Assembly (NCBI GenBank): GCA_039619475.1 | Contig: CM077115.1 | Location: 138,024,172 to 138,088,171, forward strand | Reading direction: 5' to 3' | Source of the DNA: Icerya purchasi | Lineage: Eukaryota > Arthropoda > Insecta > Hemiptera > Monophlebidae | DNA: 64,000 nt | Part shown: positions 1 to 9,734 of the stretch, one piece after another | Layout: each line of letters opens with the position of its first letter | How positions within the stretch are numbered: position 1 is the stretch's first letter | Notes under the pieces: model-generated | Database searches by the model: none | Seen by the model: the letters and a program-made list of their open reading frames with translations, nothing else | Told to the model about the DNA's origin: nothing | Made by a program: the position numbers and the translations under genes

Positions 1-296
1 AATGAGATAGAAGGTTATATTTCTCCAGTACAGCATCATGACCATTAAAAACATCGAAGATGTCTTCTGTTATCTCTAAACATGTGTTACATAGAACGCA
101 AAAAATTGTTGCCTAAAAGATGACAACATTTTTGCTTCATTATGTGCTTGTTTATTGATACAATACTGTTCATTCCTTACTGTCATTATTGTTTGCACAA
201 AACTTTTATCAAAGATCGTTGCTATAACTGAATGAATGTTATACCACCAATGACAAGGAAGAAGAAGAACTGTGTGCGCTGAGGAGTCAAAGAGAA
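1..296. other. Left edge, probable upstream part of the polymerase relic
   Basis: No open frame here could be tied to a known family. The polymerase relic starts abruptly at about 297, so this stretch may be decayed N-terminal polymerase coding sequence, where the first exonuclease motif (YADFE type) would be expected. I do not see that motif. The element probably continues left of the window. Confidence 0.3.
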
Positions 297-2748
297 TTGC
301 TGCATTCAAACACAGATAAAGTTCATAGGCACATGCCTATGAGCTATTCTTATTTAATTGTATTACAGGTAGAGCAATACAAAGTGCCTCAATGTTTATG
401 TGGCCAAAGACCATTTCATGGTCCTGAGGCTGCAAAAAAATTTGTGGAAAGTCTCATTGAAGATGCGAAAATGATATATGACATTTATAAACAAAATAAG
501 CTGATTATTATGCTCCCAAGTGACATTATAGCCTTTGATAACACTACAATATGCAATATTTGCTTGAAAGCAATTATAAACAATGATAAAGTTTGCAATC
601 ATGATCACTTAACTAGTAAATTTCATGGTGTGGCACACTCAAAGTGTAATTTGGAAATAATTCATAACCTTACTAGTTATGATAGCCGCTTGATTATTTG
701 GAAGTTGGCTTACAGTTCTTTGGAAATAAATGTACTCGCAAATACCGAGGAAAAATATAAAGGGTTCTCAAAACAGGTTGTGCCAGGAAAATTCCAGTTC
801 CATTTTATTGATTCATTCAACTTTATGGCGTCGAGTCTGGAAAAATTAGCAAGCTGCCTGTCCATAACTCATTCCATCACACCATTTCTAACATCAAGGA
901 TCCTGGAATACTTTCCCTTTTCCACAAAAAGGATATTTCCTTTATGAACATTGTACATATCTGTCAAAACTGGACGAATATATGGTACCTCCACAGTCGG
1001 CCTTCTACAGTTCCCTGATGAAATTAACCATCACCAAGGAAGCTTACCAACATGCACAGAATATATGGAATATTCTTGGAGTTTGGAATTTGGGGGAGTA
1101 TTCCAATGAATATTTGCAGACGCACGTTTTGTTATTAGCTGATATTTTCTAGGATTTTAGGTTGGTATGTTATAATATTTATAAATTAGACCCGGCATGG
1201 TCCCATACTGTGCCAAGGTTTAGTTTTAATGCTGTGTTAAAAATGTTGGGTGTTTGTCTCAAATTATTAATGGATTATGATATGTATCTGTTTTTTGAAT
1301 TAGGAATATGCAGTGTTTTAACACAATGTTTTCAAAGATATTGCAAAGCCTGTAACCTGTATGTTACAAATAATAATGTACTGGTCTCATCGTCAACGTC
1401 TGTGTCATCTTCTTCATCAATAGTGGAAGAAAATAATTATATTTTATATTTAGATGCAAATAATTTGTATGGTTATGCCATGAGTGAACCCCTTCCTATA
1501 GGGGGTTTCAAATGGATGACCAAACAAGAAATTGAGCAATTTAATTTTGATAATATTGATCTGGATGGTGAGATTTGATATGTGTTTGACATAGATGTTG
1601 AATATAATTCAACTCTACATGAAGTACATAATGATTTACCATTCCTTCTAAAAAGGAAGGCAGTCTGGAAGAAGGGATAGGTAAAAAATTTAGTTGCGAC
1701 ATGGGAGCATAAAAATAATTATATTATTCATATTAAATATTTAAAATTAGCATTATCTCACAGTCTTGTTTTAAAAAAAAATCATTGCAGTGTTTTGTTT
1801 AGGCAATTGCCCTAGCTTAAACATTATATTGATCTTAATACTAGTTTACATCAAAAAGCTTCCAATGAGTTTGAGAAGAACCTTTGGAAGCTGATGAATA
1901 ATTGTATCTATGAAAAAACTTTGCAAAACATTAGAAATATGTTGGATATTAAGCTTGCAGCTGATGAATTTAAGTTTAAAAAGTTAGTCAGTAACCCTAG
2001 ATTTAAGGACTGTACCATTTTTTTCCAAAGACCCATTTTTGTGTGCCATTCACTGGAACTAAAAAAAATGATTATTTAATAAACTGATATTTGTTGGCAT
2101 GGCAATATTAGATATAAGTAAACATGTTATGTACAGTTTTCATTATGATGTTATGTTAAAAATTTATAGTAATAATAAGTTAAGTTTATTGTACATTGAT
2201 ATAGATAGTCTAGTTTATAATATAGTAACACCCAATGTATATAAAGATATGCATGATAATTTACAATATTTTGATACAAGTGATTACCCCTGCGAACTAA
2301 CATGTTATTCACTGGAAAATAACAAAAAACTGGGGAAGTTCAAAGATGAAATGAATGAATTTCCTGTGACAGTGTTTGAAGTATTAAGGTAGATAATAAG
2401 TCTGTTATAACAAAATGTAAAAGTATTCCTTATAATATTACAAAAAATGAAATTATGTTCAATCAGCATAAAGCATGTATATTTAGTAATAATAATATTT
2501 CCATTGACAATTATTGTACCACTTATATGATAAGAAGTTTTAAGCATGAAATATATATGATTCATTCTACAAAGCTAGTCATCAGTGGTTTAGATAATAA
2601 AATGATTGTATTAGAAAATAACATTTACACATTGGCTATAGGCCATACTGCCTTAAACAATGTTGTTGATAATAATAATTCTGGGACTAGCAATACTGAA
2701 GATACCATTGATTCGGCTCCACCCATCAAATGTATTTGTTTAGATTAA
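297..2748 (+). pseudogene. polB: Protein-primed family B DNA polymerase relic of a Polinton/Maverick-like element
   Basis: The gene would encode the replicative, protein-primed DNA polymerase of a Polinton/Maverick or adintovirus-like element. It survives as open segments 297-947, 1162-1578, 1894-2079, 2099-2392 and 2455-2748, with coding-like sequence also in the gaps, so it is broken by several frameshifts and stops. Family signs in order are a Cys/His cluster (CNIC ... CNHDHLT ... AHSKCNL, about 550-645), polymerase motif A (YLDANNLYGYAM, about 1447-1482), a motif B-like stretch (KLMNNCIYEKT, about 1891-1923) and motif C read as YIDIDSL (about 2192-2212), where YxDTDS is usual. The C-terminal part still reads like the end of these polymerases. 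The YADFE-type exonuclease motif is not seen. It is clearly non-functional. Family assignment is secure; exact element clade is not. Confidence 0.85.
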
Positions 2749-3329
2749 TTTTTTGTATATATTTTTTCTCTGTTTGTTTTTATGATTTCATTAACATTCT
2801 CTAAATATATTTTTATATATATGTAAATATTGTTTTGTATATATTTGTATATATATTTTCCTTATATCTATTTGTTTGTTCTTTTGTAAATATTTTTCCT
2901 AATTATTTTTTGTCTTTTTCTGATCCTTTTAAATTTCTGTGTATTTAATTTATTTCTCTACCTCTCACTCCCCCTCTTAACTTAAAATACTGGTAATGAT
3001 GAAATATTCAAAACTCTGAACCAGTTGAGCAAAGTGTACATGTAATTATTTATATGGAAAGAAAAAAAAAAAAAAATCAGGTTATTTACTCACAAATATT
3101 TTTTAAATATGCAAAGGTAGTAGTTATTTCTAATAGATCATATTTTTTTTTTTTTTTTTGTTTTAGGTTGTCATTTTACAAAATAAAATGTATTTCATTT
3201 TTTTTTTTTTGGGTGTTAAAAATTCAACCCATTGACAATGTAATATAATTAATTAACTAATTAATGCTACACAGTAATATTGCATTGCATTATATAATTA
3301 AATAATAACTTGTGTATTGCAGCACTCCC
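2749..3329. other. Gene-free AT-rich spacer with homopolymer runs
   Basis: This stretch follows the polymerase end and is rich in TATATTTG-like words and long A and T runs (for example 3060-3076, 3143-3160, 3199-3211). The ORF called at 3054-3248 is low-complexity Lys/Phe sequence and was not accepted as a gene. I see no RNA gene or TE end here. Confidence 0.5.
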
Positions 3330-3935
3330 AGTGGCTAGGAGAGAATTGACACTATATGGCAGAGGGATCTGAAAATTTATTATCAAGTTATACAAAATAA
3401 TTCTTTGCACTGTGTGCAAATTGCATTCAAAGATTTATTTGGAATTGACTTTGATAAAACCAATTATCCACGAACATATTTGTATTATTATGGAAGGATC
3501 TCAAATGTTTTTGAGAAAAAGAAAATAACATATTATCACAATAAATCAGTTTTTAATGGGGTAAGAGGATGTTTTATTTATAACATGACAGAGTGGTATA
3601 ATGAAATATTTAACTCTTTAATTTATTTAGAACAAAAGTTTTGAAAAACAGGTGATATATGTCTCACTTTGGACTCATTTTCCAATAGATTTATTGATGA
3701 GGTAACATCATTAGAGGATCTGTATTTAGAACTGGGGATTATTTTTAAAAAATACTTCGCCCCTAAATTATATATTTTTGGATATGAAAAGATAAAAAAA
3801 AAATGTATGAAGTTAAAAAAAAGAAAGAACATAGTAAATAAATATAAACAAATGCGTGTAGCATACAAAATTGGTGTATGTAACATTACATTATTTATAA
3901 TAAATAGAGAGATATATAATATCCCTTTCAAATAA
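3330..3935 (+). pseudogene. Unknown ORF pair inside the Polinton-like element
   Basis: Two neighbouring + strand ORFs, 3405-3644 (79 codons) and 3669-3935 (88 codons), are separated by a stop and a small gap and may be halves of one former gene. The first has an aromatic-rich stretch (FDKTNYPRTYLYYYG); the second has a lysine-rich tail. I recognise no domain. Position on the + strand between the polymerase and the convergent - strand genes suggests an element-encoded gene rather than host DNA. They could also be chance ORFs in AT-rich sequence. Confidence 0.35.
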
Positions 3936-4409
3936 CTGTGTAATCCTTGCAGAAATTTTGCTTTCAAAATTTGCATTATCAGTAATAATAGTTTATATAT
4001 TTAATTTTTTATCCTACTGTTTGTATATATTTTTTGTTTTCATTGCATGTATATAGTTTTGTATCATCACTTGCTTTTTTATATCTTTGTTCCTCCCTCA
4101 TTTCATGTATATATTTTGTTATGTTTTTACAAGGTGTGTAATAAATGTTTTTCTCATTTCATTACTTACATGTTTATTATATTATTAGCATTATTATTTA
4201 CATGTTTATGTGTGTATGTTTTAGCATTAATGTGAAGCTTATGAGGAAGCAGTGAAAAAAAGTAAAAACAATATATATGAAAATAAATCAAGTATATTTC
4301 ATGATTCTATATATAAATTTACAAACATCATGTGTCAAAAAAGAAAATACTTTATCCAAAAAAATCTTGTTAACTAAATAATAACGAAATTTTTAAAAAG
4401 AAAAAAATT

Positions 4410-5185
4410 TTAATCGTCCAGAAACATTTTAAAAACAACTTCGCATTTTCCACAATTGCAAATGACATTTTCATCCAAAAATTTGCTATCTTTAGTTTCA
4501 GGAAACATTTTACATATAAATTCAGTAAAAGATTTATAGCCGCATTGTTTGCAATCTTTAATTAACATTGGATGCACTGCACTAAGAGGTAACAAATCTG
4601 GTATATCATATTTATGATGTTTAAAACACAGTAAGTATTTTTTAATATTTTCATTATTCTTCAACATTTTAGGTAGTTTGTCATATAATTCATAAATTTT
4701 ATCAGGGCATTCTGCAATTAATATCTCCACAATAGCTTTCTGTAACATTTTGTGTATAAGGTACTTTACTGCAGATAAAACTGGTCTAACATTCATATTG
4801 AACCATTTCATCATTATATGATCATTTTGTAACGAACATGCATTAATTTTTCCATCAGTGTGAGCGTTACATTTTACAGCATTTGAAATAGCGTGGTACT
4901 TATTGTTTAAATTTCTTAAATTTGGCATAGCATAACATGTTTCTAAATTAATTATTTTGTAATTTGAAAACGATGATTCCATAAATTTTTTCCATATCGT
5001 TTCAACTTTTGTGTTTCCTTTAACATCAATTTTTAATGGTTGGAATCTAATTAAAACAATTTCCAAATCGATTGATCTATTTCTATAATCAGAATCTCTG
5101 GCATTCCATGAATAGAATGGTAGGCATTATCATTATTTCTAAAACATTGGAAATCAATTATAACTTTATATATATTATTATTCAT
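4410..5185 (-). pseudogene. Uncharacterised gene at the distal end of the - strand virion gene block
   Basis: A 218-codon - strand frame (5066-4410) is open to the stop at 4410. It does not begin at ATG: the frame runs further upstream. An ATG at 5185 in another frame opens a stretch containing VIIDFQCF, so one frameshift near 5070-5110 probably separates start and body. The body has CYAMPNLRNL, a His/Cys-rich middle and a C-terminal Cys cluster (CKQCG, then ICNCGKCE) that could bind zinc. I believe similar proteins recur in insect Polinton-type elements without a known role; this is from memory and not checked. The acidic start could hint at an RNase H-fold nuclease, but that is a guess. It lies 159 bp downstream of the capsid relic on the same strand. 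Confidence 0.5.
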
Positions 5186-5344
5186 CGTTATTAATAAATA
5201 ATTACAACAACGAAACAAACTTTTTATAAAAAACTTTATTACTTCAAAAAATACAAAAGTGAAAAAAACTTAACATGCGTAAAATTAGTTTTTACATGAA
5301 CATAAAACAACAAATACCAAATTGTAAAATGGTGTCTTTTATAT

Positions 5345-6231
5345 TCACAATTCCAACACATTATAACTGGTTGATTTATCATGTATAATAAGAGCGTAAC
5401 ATGACATGTTTGAAGGTACATTATTAAGCATCTTAAAATCAAGTCTAATCTGCAGCGTACTACCGTCATTTAAGAGCTCGTTTTGAAAGTTACATGGTAT
5501 GATGAAAAGGGGATAAGCCGGTTAATGAGAAAGAGATCATGCTCTAAATTGAATAGGTGCGTGCTTTATCTTCTTTATTCTGTTAAGTAAGGATATTTTC
5601 CCCTGATCGCTCAATTTAACAAATGGTAGTGCCATGCAATTATTTGAAATGTTACATTAATTGACTTATCATCTGTTGCAGTAAAGGCATTTTTGTCATG
5701 CGTGTACAATAGCACGTCTATAGTCTTCTGCAAAACCGAATATGTACTGTAAAGGAATAATAAATTGAAATTTCAACAACAATTTGGCTCCGGCACCTGT
5801 TGATGTTGAGGGGGTTGATGGATCGGTAATTTCTTGTGTAAATATTTTCAATTCTTCTATATTTAGAGTGCATGTACTGTAGTTGTAATCTGATTTGATA
5901 TTTTCTGACATAATAATCTACGCATGAGAGTTGTAATTCCCGGGTGTTGTACGCATTCTATAGTATTTCCATTAATTTCATATTGTAATTCAGAGAATAA
6001 AAATAACGGTCCATTCATTGAAAAATTTACAAATGGGGAAACTGTACCCTGTAGAAGTAAATAACTTTCTGATGGTAAAGCAATAACATCCTTTTGCTGA
6101 CCAGGTATTCGTATTTCATCGCTAAGATTAAATTTTGAACTTGCGTAAGGTTTGTGAGTATATATTCCATAACTGACTACTATATCGTCCGTAAGGATAT
6201 TGGCTGAATCAATTTATAGTATATGTTCCAT
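5345..6231 (-). pseudogene. Polinton-type major capsid protein (double jelly-roll) relic
   Basis: Read on the - strand from an ATG at 6231, this region gives the pieces of the capsid protein common in insect Polintons. A stop follows after five codons (6216-6214). Then come SDEIRIPGQQKDVIALPSESY (about 6105-6050), a stretch equivalent to the usual FLFDEIRYELNG (here LFLFSELQYEING), the IPLQYIFGFAEDYRR motif (about 5755-5710) and a C-terminal segment NVPSNMSCYALIIHDK ending at a stop at 5345-5347. Frames change several times and the span is only about 295 codons against roughly 400 in family members, so an internal deletion is likely. It would have formed the main icosahedral shell. Assignment rests on remembered family motifs; naming it major rather than another capsid protein is an inference. 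Confidence 0.6.
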
Positions 6232-6458
6232 TATACTGCACTGAACTAATATATGATTTATCTTACTCAACTAACACACTGTAACCCAACAACTTAAGTA
6301 CATGAATACTTTTTCTACTCAACGCTTTTCTTCATTTTCGTTCTCTATTTATATAATTTTCTTCGCTTCGAACAGGCGTTTGAGAGGGTTTATATATACT
6401 TTTATTAGTGTATATAACAGGCATTTTAAACGTTATTAATACAGTTTTATCAAGATGA
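6232..6458 (-). promoter_or_regulatory. AT-rich spacer upstream of the capsid relic with TATA-like words
   Basis: The spacer between the penton-like gene and the capsid relic carries TATATATA-type words around 6391-6415 (read on - strand as AGTATATATAAACC). They lie about 160-185 bp upstream of the capsid ATG at 6231. The word could be a promoter for the capsid gene, but such words are frequent in this AT-rich window. Confidence 0.25.
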
Positions 6459-7151
6459 TTACGAACTGGTTAGATGAAAATTTATAATCAAATCTTCACT
6501 AGCAAGATCAATGATATTTCGGTTTTGATCCGTTATATATACATTTAAGCCTGAAATATAATCCGTACTCACGGGTAAATAAATAATCGTTTTCGGGTTT
6601 TCAGAAATTTTATTTAAAGGAAAACTGTAAATGAGATGAGACGATGTTCCATTCATACATACACCTGTTGCTATGTTACAATACACATTTAATATATTTA
6701 TCGCAGTAATCTGTAGTGTGTTAGGACTCGTATGTTTCTTTAGAGGATGTAAAACATCTGAAACGTCATCAAAACCCAATAATGGACCAATACTACGCGA
6801 ACTGGTAAATTTTATGTAATATTTACTTTGTATAAGACACTTTAATGTTCTTTCATCACCTTTTATAATAATACTATCATCTAAATGTTCTCGTAAGTAT
6901 TCTTCTATATCTTCCACTTCATAACATCCGCTAGGTAATATAATAAATTTCGGAAGTTCATTCGTTTTTACTGCAAAAGCAGAATCATAGTAATTTAATG
7001 TATTACATTCAGGCGTGATATTATGTATAGAATGATATGTTGTTAACGAAACTAATCCAATACTCCACTGACGATTATTTGCTAATAATAATGGAGGATA
7101 TATATTACTAATCAAATTATCTATATTACCACTTAACTGAAATAAGTACAT
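6459..7151 (-). CDS. Penton-like minor capsid protein of the Polinton-like element
   Basis: An intact 230-codon ORF with an ATG at 7151. The protein matches the pattern of the minor capsid (penton, single jelly-roll) protein of insect Polintons: an early IYPPLLLANNRQWSIGLV segment (residues about 17-34), then SGCYEVEDIEEYLREHL (about 73-90), SIGPLLGF near the middle (about 121-128), a conserved Asn/Cys stretch ending in the NGTSSH motif, then YLPVSTDYISGLNVYITDQN near the C-terminus. Such proteins cap the five-fold vertices of the capsid. It sits between the protease and major capsid genes on the same strand, as expected for a virion block. No stop or frameshift is visible, in contrast to its neighbours on both sides of the block. 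Confidence 0.72.
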   Translation of the reverse strand: MYLFQLSGNIDNLISNIYPPLLLANNRQWSIGLVSLTTYHSIHNITPECNTLNYYDSAFAVKTNELPKFIILPSGCYEVEDIEEYLREHLDDSIIIKGDERTLKCLIQSKYYIKFTSSRSIGPLLGFDDVSDVLHPLKKHTSPNTLQITAINILNVYCNIATGVCMNGTSSHLIYSFPLNKISENPKTIIYLPVSTDYISGLNVYITDQNRNIIDLASEDLIINFHLTSS

Positions 7152-7259
7152 GACAATATAATAATAAAAAAAAAAAACGCAAACTAAATTTTTTTAAAAA
7201 AATTTGTATTCGTATAAAAATGTATACAATAATTGAAAAAAATTTATAAATGTACATGC

Positions 7260-7652
7260 TTATATATTAATTTTAATGTTTTCGAACACCAATGGGGTAG
7301 GTAATGTATTTGTTAGAAATCTTAAACATAGTTCTCTGAAATTAACCGTATTATAATTTTGATATGCACATTTATTGTAGAAAATCTCAACTTTTGGATC
7401 GTATTTGCATAAATAATTAACTATCTCTATGGAGGGTGGTAGATTACCATAATTATCGAAATATTCTGCACGTTTTCCACATTTTCTGTAGCCAGTCCAG
7501 TGAATTCCAGGACCTTTTTGCGAATCCATATTAAAAATCGCGCACTTGTTTTTCTTAGGTTTGGTAGGCAGCCCATTTCGATCAAAAACTTCTTTAAAAT
7601 TTGGAATTTTTAACTTTTTTGCGTAAAATAAAATATCTAAATTTGTTAACAT
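7260..7652 (-). CDS. Adenain-like cysteine protease, catalytic Cys apparently lost
   Basis: A 130-codon ORF from ATG 7652. It resembles the capsid-maturation proteases of Polintons, adenain-like C48/C5 family: IPNFKEVFDRNGLP near the start, GIHWTGYRK holding the catalytic His (H51), EYFDNYGNLPP with the acidic residue (D66), and AYQNYNTV (Q98) before the active-site segment. That segment is usually NTVxCGHLCLxFL; here it reads NTVNFRELCLRFL, so Phe105 occupies the place of the catalytic Cys while the second Cys (C109) remains. Length is normal for the family. The ORF begins 18 bp after the PLA2-pX stop. The protein may be inactive, or the element was already defective. Family call is good; activity is unlikely. 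Confidence 0.75.
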   Translation of the reverse strand: MLTNLDILFYAKKLKIPNFKEVFDRNGLPTKPKKNKCAIFNMDSQKGPGIHWTGYRKCGKRAEYFDNYGNLPPSIEIVNYLCKYDPKVEIFYNKCAYQNYNTVNFRELCLRFLTNTLPTPLVFENIKINI

Positions 7653-7670
7653 CTATTGCTAGGTATAGAG

Positions 7671-8528
7671 TTAACCTCGAAAAAACTGATTATGTCTCGG
7701 ACCGCCACTGTATGGAGCTAAATATAAACCAAGACCACTTCGATATGGTCGCAAATAAAGTCCTTTTCCAATCTTTTTATCAATTTTTAAACCTTTGCCT
7801 GTTTTAAAACTTTTTCTAGCATCATTTACAGCCTTCACAGCTTTTGCTATTGATGATACTGACGATGAAATTCCACCCAATGTAGCAATACCTGCTAATA
7901 GGGGGATAAGCGGAAGAGCTCCTCCAGTTTTGGTAATCGGTATAATTCGAACATTTTCATTATCAGCTACTATAGGATTTAATTTTTTAACTGCTATAAT
8001 CGCTTTTTTCATACATCCTTTAAGAGATTTTTCTTTCCGAACAGCTTTCTGCGCTACATATAACACATCTCTGAAATATAAGTTTTTTCTTTTCGATGAA
8101 TTTGATTTAGTTTTCCATTTCGCAGCTTGTTTTTTACCAGAACGACATCCACCTCCTAATTTACATTTTACTTTCATAGCGTTCGTAGTTATCCAAGCAG
8201 CCACTTTCTCTCCGAAACTATCTGATGCTTTAACACGTTTCCAAGCTTTATTTTCTAATAATCTGTCCGCTTCAGCTCGATTTTTATTATCAGAATACTT
8301 GCTATATGCTATATCATGTTCTTTAGCAGCTTCATCCAGTGAGTTTATACCGGTTACACTGCAACTTAGTTGGTGATTTAACTTTGTACCGGGCTCCAAA
8401 TTATTACAACCAGGATAATGCAACTGAAATGGAAGGTTATCTATAACTCTATTCAACACAGTTCCGAGACCGTGACCACGTTTTATTTTCTTTTTTAACA
8501 TGTTAACTTTTCGTTGTTTTCTCACCAT
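7671..8528 (-). CDS. PLA2-like domain fused to adenovirus pX-like core protein
   Basis: An intact ORF; I chose the ATG at 8528 (285 residues) over a GTG-initiated extension to 8570. The N-terminus is very basic (MVRKQRKVNMLKKKIKRGHG). Residues about 38-76 form a parvovirus VP1-type secreted phospholipase A2 core: YPG calcium loop, then SLDEAAKEHDIAYSKY with the catalytic His71-Asp72 pair kept. A long Lys/Arg-rich linker follows, then TGGALPLIPLLAGIATLGG (about 201-219), a hydrophobic segment like that of adenovirus pX/mu-type proteins. The tail holds repeated GLYL-x-PY units (residues 256-262 and 267-273). This combination is known from adintoviruses and Polintons, where it is thought to be a virion protein helping membrane escape and genome condensation. 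It heads the - strand block. Confidence 0.75.
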   Translation of the reverse strand: MVRKQRKVNMLKKKIKRGHGLGTVLNRVIDNLPFQLHYPGCNNLEPGTKLNHQLSCSVTGINSLDEAAKEHDIAYSKYSDNKNRAEADRLLENKAWKRVKASDSFGEKVAAWITTNAMKVKCKLGGGCRSGKKQAAKWKTKSNSSKRKNLYFRDVLYVAQKAVRKEKSLKGCMKKAIIAVKKLNPIVADNENVRIIPITKTGGALPLIPLLAGIATLGGISSSVSSIAKAVKAVNDARKSFKTGKGLKIDKKIGKGLYLRPYRSGLGLYLAPYSGGPRHNQFFRG

Positions 8529-8662
8529 ATTCAGAAATATTTTTCTATATATATATATACTTTTTATCACACGACTCTGCGAGTTTTAACGCTATATATA
8601 GGTGTATTTATACTTTTTAGTCGGTGTTGATAGTGATCATTAAATCAATAAAATAAGCTAAA
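8529..8662. promoter_or_regulatory. Divergent intergenic region between PLA2-pX and packaging ATPase
   Basis: This 134-bp spacer separates the divergent start codons at 8528 (-) and 8663 (+). It contains TATA-like words at about 8547-8560 and the near-palindromic GCTATATATAGG at 8591-8602, usable in either direction. A shared bidirectional promoter is plausible from the layout, but nothing in the sequence proves it. Confidence 0.35.
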
Positions 8663-9734
8663 ATGAAAATTGAAAAGCAATCTACTATATTACCTATAAG
8701 TAATGTGCTAACGCTAGTAGAAGGTAATGAAACATTAGAACGTTATAAACATGGATCGCTATTTCCAAATAATATAAGATGTTTAATTATTGGCCAGTCG
8801 TCGCGATAGCCTAGTTGCTAGAGCGCTTGACTTCCGATATGGCGGTCACGGGTTCGATTCCGAGCGACGACGAACTTATTACAAGAATTAAATAAAATAA
8901 ATAATTGCTAATAGTCGCGTGGAAGGCAATGGCAAAACCACCACGTACAACGTCATATGCGCACTAGGTCAGTACACAGCAGATCCACACAGGATTGCAC
9001 TTGTAGTGCAATAACAAGCGGCTTCAATCAGTTCCGAATGTAGTCTTGCGTGTGTACCCTGCGTTGCATATTACAATTGCCTGGTACACAACCTATATCG
9101 GTACAACTAAAAATGTACGAATAGGTTGCGCCAACACACTATGGTAGCGTTACGGCACCTGAAGAAGAAGAATTATTAGCCGAGCAGTTGCGGAAAGACA
9201 AATTCTTTATTTACATTATTAACACACCCGAATGGGTTGCGTTACGAAAATGTCTACATATATAGTACTTCTTTATACCAACCTAAATATAAATTGTTAG
9301 ATACAATATATAAGTCCACACCTGAGATTGATTATCAAACATTTGTTGATGATGTAAATTTAATAACGCCTGACGCGATTAATGAGAATTCTGTATTTAT
9401 ATTTGACGATATACCAACGTGCAGAGATCAACCTGTTGTAAAACAATATTTTTCGATGGGTCGTCATAAAAATGTAGACTGTTTCTATTTGTGTCAAACG
9501 TACGTAATGATTCCTAAACATATGATGCGTGATAATGCCAATTTCATACTTGTCTTTGCTCAAGATGATATAAATATACGACATATATATGATAAACATG
9601 TTAATGGTATGTGCTCGTATAAGACTTTCAAGAAACTTTGTAAAACGTGTTAGAAGAATAAACACGGATTTTTAATGATTGATAAGGAGAGTGAACTATA
9701 TAAAGGACGGTTTCGTCGTGGTTTTGACGAGTAA
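8663..9734 (+). pseudogene. FtsK/HerA-type genome-packaging ATPase, split by a SINE
   Basis: The gene starts at ATG 8663 and reads to the strand just before the P-loop at about 8797. It is then interrupted by a SINE (8798-9171) and resumes with the Walker A Gly-Lys-Thr codons at 9192-9200. After it come ENVYIYSTSLYQPKY (9246-9290), the Walker B-like VFIFDDIP (9393-9416), MGRHKNVDCFYLCQTY (9456-9503) and RDNANFILVF (9528-9557), all typical of Polinton A32-like packaging ATPases. The conserved Cys-Trp near the C-terminus is replaced by a TAG stop at 9651-9653; the frame then continues with typical tail sequence to TAA at 9732-9734. It would have pumped DNA into capsids. It is certainly dead, by insertion plus nonsense mutation and probably a small indel at the SINE junction. 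Confidence 0.85.
8798..9171 (+). mobile_element. tRNA-derived SINE inserted in the ATPase P-loop region
   Basis: The 5' head carries a perfect Pol III A box (TAGCCTAGTTG, 8807-8817) and B box (GGTTCGATTCC, 8851-8861), 33 bp apart, as in tRNA-derived SINEs. A body of about 300 bp follows and ends in a short GAAGAAGAAG tail (9161-9170). The flanks are a recognisable target duplication: ATTATTGGCCAG at 8786-8797 and ATTATTAGCCGAG at 9172-9184. The duplication has diverged, so the insertion is old. Confidence 0.82.

Noticed and set aside
7795..8376. 193-codon + strand ORF opposite the PLA2-pX gene
   Set aside because: It is antisense to a gene with clear domain motifs and shows no features of its own.
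8798..8870. Possible functional tRNA gene from the perfect A and B boxes
   Set aside because: No cloverleaf with paired acceptor stem and anticodon arm could be drawn, and the unit has a SINE body, GAA tail and target duplication.
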